Source: Jaenimonas drosophilae
Lineage: Eukaryota > Euglenozoa > Kinetoplastea > Trypanosomatida > Trypanosomatidae
Reading direction: 5' to 3'
Assembly: GCA_030849065.1 (NCBI GenBank)
Contig: JASAON010001502.1
Span: 1-42,392, forward strand
Length of the DNA: 42,392 bases
This document shows, piece by piece, positions 37,171-42,392 of this stretch. The notes under the pieces were generated by a model. It ran no database searches. It saw nothing but the letters and a program-made list of their open reading frames with translations, and was not told the DNA's origin. The translations under genes and the position numbers were made by a program. The stretch's first letter is position 1. Each line of letters begins with the position of its first letter.

Positions 37171-37971
37171 CTAGAGAGCGGCGCGCTCACGCTCATAGCG
37201 CTCCTTATCCTTGGAGGCCTTATCATCGTAGGGCTTCTTCTCCGCATCGCTCATCGTCTTCCACGCCGCGCCCGCACCGCGCATCTGCTCCGTCACCGCC
37301 ACGTTCGGGTGCTTCGTTCGGTAGTCGGCCGAGAAGAAGAAGTAGGCGCTCATGGGGCGCTTGGGGGCGTTGGGGTCCTTCGCCTTCTTGGCCACCTTCC
37401 CGCCGCGGGAGAACACGGCGCCGCCCTGCTCCTTGTAGGCCGCCATATCTCGCTCGAAGCGCGCCTTATCCTTCTCCGCCATCTTCGTGAAGCGGGCCTT
37501 GGCGTCGTCCGAGGAGCTCTTCCACATCTCGCCAATCTTCTTCATCACCTCCGTCAGCTTCATGTCGGGGTTGCTCGCGCGGAGCTCATCGCGCTTCTCA
37601 TTGCCAAACAAAATGAAGGCGGAGAGAGCCGGCTTGGGGTAGTCCTCGGGCTTCTTTTCCTTCTTCGTCCGGCTGCTCTTCTCCTCCTTGGCGGATGGGG
37701 CGCGGGTGCGCTTCTTCCCCTTCCCGCCAATGCGCTCCGTCTCTTCCTTCTGCGCCTTGGCCAGCTCGCGCTGGAACTCATCCCGCTGCAGAAGCTTCTT
37801 GAGGTCCTCCTGCAGCTGCGTGCTGTGGCTCGCAAATTCTATGTGGTAGGCACTCTCTAGCCTCTGGCGGATCACGCTCTTGGTGAGGGAACGCACGCCC
37901 ACCTCGCGGATGATCTTAGCCATTGTCTCAATGTAGTCCGCAGGAAGAGGTCCAGAAGGAAGAGTGCTCAT
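37171..37971 (-). CDS. DEK_C plus double HMG-box chromatin protein (TDP1-like)
   Basis: Chromatin protein of 266 residues. Residues about 8-65 form a DEK C-terminal-type domain (DYIETMAKIIREVGVRSLTK). A Lys/Arg-rich linker follows at about 80-110. HMG box A is at about 111-180 (YPKPALSAFILFGNEKRDEL) and HMG box B at about 200-263 (NAPKRPMSAYFFFSADYRTK). The same order is found in trypanosomatid TDP1, a high-mobility-group protein that opens chromatin at actively transcribed Pol I and Pol II regions. The orthology is inferred from architecture. The short basic C-terminus (RERAAL) leaves no long acidic tail. ATG 37971 is the first after an ATG-free leader with a CA repeat ending at an AG at 38048-38047. 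Confidence 0.9.
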   Translation of the reverse strand: MSTLPSGPLPADYIETMAKIIREVGVRSLTKSVIRQRLESAYHIEFASHSTQLQEDLKKLLQRDEFQRELAKAQKEETERIGGKGKKRTRAPSAKEEKSSRTKKEKKPEDYPKPALSAFILFGNEKRDELRASNPDMKLTEVMKKIGEMWKSSSDDAKARFTKMAEKDKARFERDMAAYKEQGGAVFSRGGKVAKKAKDPNAPKRPMSAYFFFSADYRTKHPNVAVTEQMRGAGAAWKTMSDAEKKPYDDKASKDKERYERERAAL

Positions 37972-38192
37972 GGTGGTGTGTGTGTGTGTGTGTGGGTGCG
38001 ATGTTGTGGTGTGTGTGTGGGTAGGATTTAGAAGTTAGATGTGGAGCTGTGAAGGCATCCAATTCATCGTGAAGAGAGAACAATGCCAAACAGAAAAGAT
38101 GAAGGAAAATGCATCATGGAGGAGAGCCGAAGGGCAGCCACACTTGGCGTATGCGTGCAGATCATTCCTTCACATCCACGGCAACACAAACT
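37972..38192 (-). other. HMG gene leader with CA repeat
   Basis: On the transcribed strand the 75 bases before ATG 37971 contain CA repeats (plus-strand GT at 37976-37994 and 38010-38020) and no ATG or AG. The AG at 38048-38047 follows C/T-rich stretches and is the likely acceptor. The rest is presumed 3' untranslated sequence of the large membrane-protein gene. Confidence 0.5.
37976..37994. repeat. (GT)n microsatellite abutting the HMG start codon
   Basis: GT run, read as CA on the transcribed strand, ending about five bases before the HMG-protein ATG. Confidence 0.9.
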
Positions 38193-41100
38193 TCAGAACC
38201 CTGGCAGGCCCGCGACATGAGCATCAACGGATGCAGCCACCAGCGGCACGAAGAGTAAAACATAAGCAACAACAGAATAGAAATACCGCCACTGATCCTC
38301 ACGCACATCANGCCTTCTCGGTAGAGGTCGCGACCGAGGGCAGAGCTGGCGTCCAGCGAGGTGGTGTAGGCAGCGTGAGCGGCAGCACGCGAAGATGCTC
38401 CGCCGATGGGCTGCTCGATGCCTCTCTCTGAAGCCGCTCCGTGGAGGTTCCGCCCTTGTGTAGGCTTCTCTCATGCACCACAACCATCAAGTTGGCGTGT
38501 TGTGCCATCACACTCGTCCGTAGCGACTCAATCAGCTGCGGGGTCACTGCCACTCCATCATGGAAGTAAATCATGAAGGTGATGCGGCGATTCAGTAAGT
38601 TGGCCTGCGCACAGGTGTGGGAGATGAGGCCGCGCTCGACGTACTGCGTGCCCAAACGAAAGGTTTGCATAATGAAGCGCGGAAGGAACCACGTGTTGTT
38701 GAAGGCGATGCGCCGCATGCGCTCCGCGATGCGAGTCTCAACCATCGTCGCCGAGAGGGGCTTCTCGACATCCACGAAGAAGGGGAAACGCGTGTGTTGG
38801 GCAAGACCGTGCAGCACTGCGGAGGCCTGGCGGTACTCCACGCACTCACTCATATGCCCCCGCTCCGTAGATGCATCCACGGAGATGATGGTCATGGCCC
38901 GTTGCTGATCCGCCTTCCCCAAAAAGTAGTTCGAGGCGGAGGAGATGAGGGCCTGGGCGGAGCTCAGCTCTGCATCCTCCTTCTCCTCCAGATAATTGCT
39001 AATCACTCGGCCCACCGCCACCTCCTCTGCGGGCTGCACCTCCACGTCGAGCTCCGGCCACGGGCCGAACTTGTGAAAGAGGGAGTTGGCGATGAGCTGT
39101 GATTCATAATCTACGCCAAGTAGGTACAGCACCACAAGTGATGCCAACGCAAGCCACGTCATGAGGACCCAGTAGGAGGATAAGATGTACGACATGGGCA
39201 GATTCCATACACATCGCTGCTTCACCACCAACTGCTCCTTTAGTGAGAGCTTGTGCGATTGGCTCTTTAGGAAGCGCCACATATTAAAGGTGGTGGCAAT
39301 GCGGGATCGGGTGGTGCTCATGGGGAGCTGCAAATCAATGGCGGCGTTGAGGACGTAGGTGTAGCGCGGATTGCAGCCCGCAGACTGTGCCAGCACCTCA
39401 CGAAGAATCATCACGCACGCCCATGGCGAGAAGACTAAGGGGAGGGAGCTCACGAGGAAGCGCAACTCTGCCGGAATATCGGCAATGGCATCTTCCATCT
39501 CAATCCCATCCTTGGTGGTCCCGGTAGCAGAGCTGGACTTTCCAGGGCGTCTCTGCTCCTCCGCTGTTGTGGCGGAGGCACCAACATTCACCAACAAATA
39601 AATCTTGCGACGATAATCATCATGAATGTTCGGCACATGAACCTGATGATTGACGTAGGCAAAGAGATCACTGCTCACCACCATGTTTGGGTGGGATTCA
39701 TTCCCGTTCGTGAATGAGGACGATGAAGCGCGCTGAGCCACGATGGTGCGCACCAAATGTTCCAAAAATGTTACGAAGCGATGTCGAAGTGCCGGGGAGG
39801 CAGACATGGGCGCCACCGGCAGCGGCTCCCGCGTTGTTTTCTCGGCCGAAGACTCCACGGATGGGGTTGGGGTGGTGAGCTTCTCCGTCAGCCGCATCGC
39901 ATCCAGTGCGGCATCCTTCAACGCCTGCAATTGCTGCTTTAGGATCCAGCGATCGGTGAGAACGCCCTCAATCATCTCCTTCAGGGATCGGTAGGCTGCC
40001 ACACACAACGCCCACGGACTTCCATCCATCACCTGGAGCTCACGCATCTGCTCTCGGGCCGATGCGTCGAAGGAGGAGGCGAGCCCCTCCATCGAGCGCC
40101 CAGAGAAGGACCGATTGCCAATCCACGCCAGGAGCTCAAAATCATCCGAGGTGAAGGAGTAGGGCTGATTCTTCAAGCGATTCTCCAGCCCCGCCACAAT
40201 CTCCTGCATCACCTTATCAAAGAAGGCATCATTGCGGCAGTACTCCACCAATGGAATCAGCTCCTTCACACATCGCAGGTCCTTCGTCGTGAGCTTCCCA
40301 CTATCCTTGAGGGCCTGAAGTGCGGCTGACGGGTCCTGCTCCACCAATCTGCTCACATGGCGATAGGTGTTGGCGTTGTTGGGTGCTCCACGCAGAAGCC
40401 AGGTTGCGAGGTTGCCGAGGATAGGGCTCTCCGTCGAGAGCTCCAACGCCTCAGTTATCTTTCGCACCTCCCTCAGGGTTGTCTCCAACACCGCGTGAGA
40501 GATGCTAAGAAAGAGCTCCTTTTCGGAGACCTGCGTGAGGGCGTTGGTGGATTCATGCGCATGCTCGCACAGTGCGTGGTGGATGCGGGAGAGCTGATTG
40601 GTGGCCTCGAAAAAGTGCTCCGAGTAGGAGGCGGTGCGCTCCGCCCCACTATTCACCTCCGTGGAGGAGACCCCAGGAGCCTTGGAAAGAAGATGGCGAT
40701 CACGCCGAGCGAGGCGCCACAGCAGCACACTGACGAAGAAGAGGTTGAGCAAATCATCCTTTGTCTTCTCGTCCAGAGAGTCTCCGCGCGACAAGCTTGC
40801 TGCCATGTGGCTACTGTTTCTCAGTACATCACGCAAGTAGCCCAAATTCAACGCGTTGATGCGTGCATCGGACTCCCCGCACTCTGCCAGTGCCGCCAAA
40901 TCGCACAGAGTGGGCTTCCAGGGCTTCGACGTGCTCAAGCGGCTGATGATTCGTTCAACATCTGCCGCGGTGGGTGCCTTCACCTTACGCATACCAGCAG
41001 GAAGTACTCCATCTGCGAGCGTGTGTACCTCCATCGTGGTTGTGCTTCGAAGCTCCTGGCTTGCAGCGGATATCATCGCAGCGGCTCTCCACATCACCAA

Positions 41101-41886
41101 CAACGCGCGCAGAGATGGCGCCCTGCTGTAGGACTGAGACAGGTCCGGCACCTCATCACGCAGCCAACTCACCCGGCTATCCTCCTCCGCGGTTAGCAAC
41201 AATCGAGCGGTCCACGAAGTGATGCCAGTTGTGGCCATCACCTCCGTCGGATCTGCACAGAGCGGCCCCACATGAACGTGGGCAGCAAAGCTCTCCCCAA
41301 GGAAGCGGCGGTACCGTTCATCTCCCACAGCCTCTCGGAAGAGCTGATCCGATTCACTCAGTTTTAGAGCGAGCATGAAGTTGTCGCGGGGAAGATTCCC
41401 CGTGGTGGGCTCAGCCACGGCTGTTTCCCCATCCCGTCGCACTGTGCTTGTTGAGCTCGATGCCACTTCGCGCGTAGCTTCTGTGGGGTACATCAACGCC
41501 GTGCAGCAGCAGAGGAGCGAGCATGGCGCCACGTTGAAACTCTGCGGAAGGACACGCGATGCACACTGCCCAACACCCCCCTTCTTGCTTCGAAGGACGG
41601 AGAAGGGAGAGCGTTGGTAGGTCTGGTAGCGATCTCCATCTTCCTGTTGTAGTGCCGGATCCAGTGGGGATGGCCAGGCGAAGCGCATGGGAAAGTCATA
41701 GCGGCTTGTGCCCTTGACGGTAAATCGGGCGGAGCTCGGGGGGGAGGTGGACGAAGAAGCTGAGGTTGATGCATCCGTGGGGGTTGAGGTGATGGTCCGA
41801 CGCAGCTCACACGGTGTGCGGAGTTGTGAGGAGGTGATCTCCTTGCACCGCATCCGACGGAGCCACAACCTCCTACGCCCATCCAT
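38193..41886 (-). CDS. Large unknown membrane protein, frame broken by N at 38311
   Basis: Not recognised. About 1,190 residues lie before the N and 38 after it. The N-terminus is Arg-rich (MDGRRRLWLRRMRCKEI) and could target mitochondria. A Ser/Thr/Pro-rich region follows, then a long alpha-helical body (about 190-860) that could be helical repeats. One membrane helix lies near residues 925-955 (YWVLMTWLALASLVVLYLLG), then a mixed domain of about 230 residues (FPFFVDVEKPLSATMVETRI). In the frame before the N a stop follows at once (38308-38310). In another frame the sequence continues DVREDQWRYFYSVVAYVLLF with a second membrane helix and stops at 38193, which looks like the true end. ATG 41886 is the first ATG in frame after 223 ATG-free bases; the frame upstream to the window edge is open but untranslated. 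Confidence 0.78.
38311..38311. other. Ambiguous base marking a second frame-breaking assembly gap
   Basis: A single N inside the large membrane-protein gene. The coding frame changes across it, as at 3617, so an unknown number of bases may be missing. Confidence 0.7.
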
Positions 41887-42265
41887 CGATTGCTGCCGAG
41901 AGGCCAATAAAGAGGTGAGGAGGAAAGAGGGGGGAAGAGATACTAACGTGTGCGAGGTTGACCGGTGCCGGAGTGAAGGCCGCTTCAACGGTTGGCGGCG
42001 GGTGAGGAACAACTTCCTGACGCTCTTTAGATTGCTGTGGTGGAGGGCAGGAAGAGATAAACAAGGGCAAAGAGGGGGAAAATGATGAGCAACCACAAGA
42101 AGAGATGCGCATGTGTACCAAAGGGCACAAAGACAGGAGTGAGGTGCATGACGGGTCCAGGAAGTGTGTGGGATGAAGGAGGTCCTCACACGCCACACCA
42201 ACTCTAAATCGGGATTACTTAAAGTCTTGGCTGGGTGCCCTCTGTTGGGCACCAGCGAATGCTCC
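41887..42265 (-). other. Spacer between FG-protein gene and large membrane-protein gene
   Basis: No ATG on the transcribed strand from 41887 to 42109. A 24-base pure pyrimidine tract at 41940-41917 is followed by AG at 41894-41893, which would leave a 6-base leader. Another C/T-rich stretch at 42082-42069 offers an alternative with a longer leader. The frame of the downstream gene stays open across this spacer by chance. Confidence 0.5.
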
Positions 42266-42391
42266 TCATCGAGGCCGAGTGTTGGGCCGCTTGGAATCTC
42301 CTGCATCCGAAGCGGAGCCAAGGGTGAACGGTGGGGCAGCTCCAGCAGTTGCCGGAGTTGAGCCAAATCCGCCTGCGGATGGAGCAGCACC
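42266..42391 (-). CDS. C-terminal end of a possible FG-repeat nucleoporin (5' end outside window)
   Basis: Reading in from the right edge, one frame gives 41 residues and a TGA at 42266-42268: GAAPSAGGFGSTPATAGAAP, then PFTLGSASDAGDSK and a basic end RPNTRPR. Gly/Ala/Ser/Thr/Pro composition with GFG and FTLG spaced by about ten residues is typical of FG-repeat nucleoporins, and a basic tail is common. The fragment is short, so the call rests on composition and two motifs. The competing frame, in phase with the next gene, reads as ordinary non-repetitive sequence and has no ATG-based start. Confidence 0.5.
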   Translation of the reverse strand, partial: GAAPSAGGFGSTPATAGAAPPFTLGSASDAGDSKRPNTRPR

Positions 42392-42392
42392 A

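Noticed and set aside
7363..37994. Dinucleotide GT/AC runs as a CRISPR array or mobile-element remnant
   Set aside because: They are simple microsatellites without spacers, target-site duplications or associated reading frames.
41887..42390. Upstream extension of the large membrane-protein frame to the window edge
   Set aside because: No ATG in the extension. It crosses a strong pyrimidine tract with an acceptor AG, and the right-hand part conflicts with the FG-protein frame.

Overview
The window looks like nuclear DNA of a kinetoplastid protist, most likely a free-living, flagellated bodonid (Bodo saltans-like). This is inferred from gene content and layout; no database search was possible. 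About 22 genes all lie on the minus strand, so transcription runs from base 42392 towards base 1. The genes are tightly packed, show no introns and use the standard stop codons. Nearly every start codon is preceded by a pyrimidine-rich tract and an AG on the transcribed strand, as expected for polycistronic transcription resolved by spliced-leader (SL) trans-splicing. Gene content fits: a DEK_C plus double HMG-box protein of the trypanosomatid TDP1 type, a GRP94 with an xDDL-type tail, PEX7, and cilium genes (BBS7, radial spoke RSP4/6, a possible C8orf74/CLAMP-type protein).

Layout in transcription order, right to left. 42391-42266: last 41 codons of a possible FG-nucleoporin. 41886-38193: a large unknown membrane protein broken by an N at 38311. 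37971-37171: HMG-box protein. 36227-34392: U-box protein. 33534-33058: small membrane protein. 32789-30540: ER HSP90 (GRP94). 29362-27467: MPP10. 26980-26363: small protein with a C-terminal PCNA-binding-like motif. 25991-24900: PEX7. 24575-23790: unknown. 23505-22669: mitochondrial EF-Ts. 22327-19772: BBS7. 19225-18899: small single-pass membrane protein. 18369-16318: possible CLAMP-like protein. 15985-15161: unknown, probably mitochondrial. 14855-12864: three-RRM/RGG protein. 12612-12202: small membrane protein. 11828-10179: RSP4/6. 9213-7390: PiT-family phosphate permease. 7172-6447: aprataxin-like HIT protein. 6186-5713: Bet1-like SNARE. 4081-1: ABCA-type ABC transporter, running off the left edge and broken by an N at 3617. 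Neighbours have unrelated functions, as is normal for kinetoplastid gene clusters; there is no sign of an operon-like pathway or a mobile system.

The most striking signal is not a gene. Between the ABC transporter start (4081) and base 5614 there is not one ATG on the transcribed strand over 1533 bases, while the opposite strand has about 29. The ATG-free zone ends just beyond a strong pyrimidine tract and a candidate SL acceptor. This looks like a roughly 1.45 kb 5' leader kept free of upstream start codons. The same rule, at the usual scale of tens to about 300 bases, holds upstream of the other genes and was used here to choose starts. Other points worth checking: an assembly seam that probably joins two ABC transporter paralogues, a His at the SNARE zero layer, and loss of the second signature motif in the phosphate permease.
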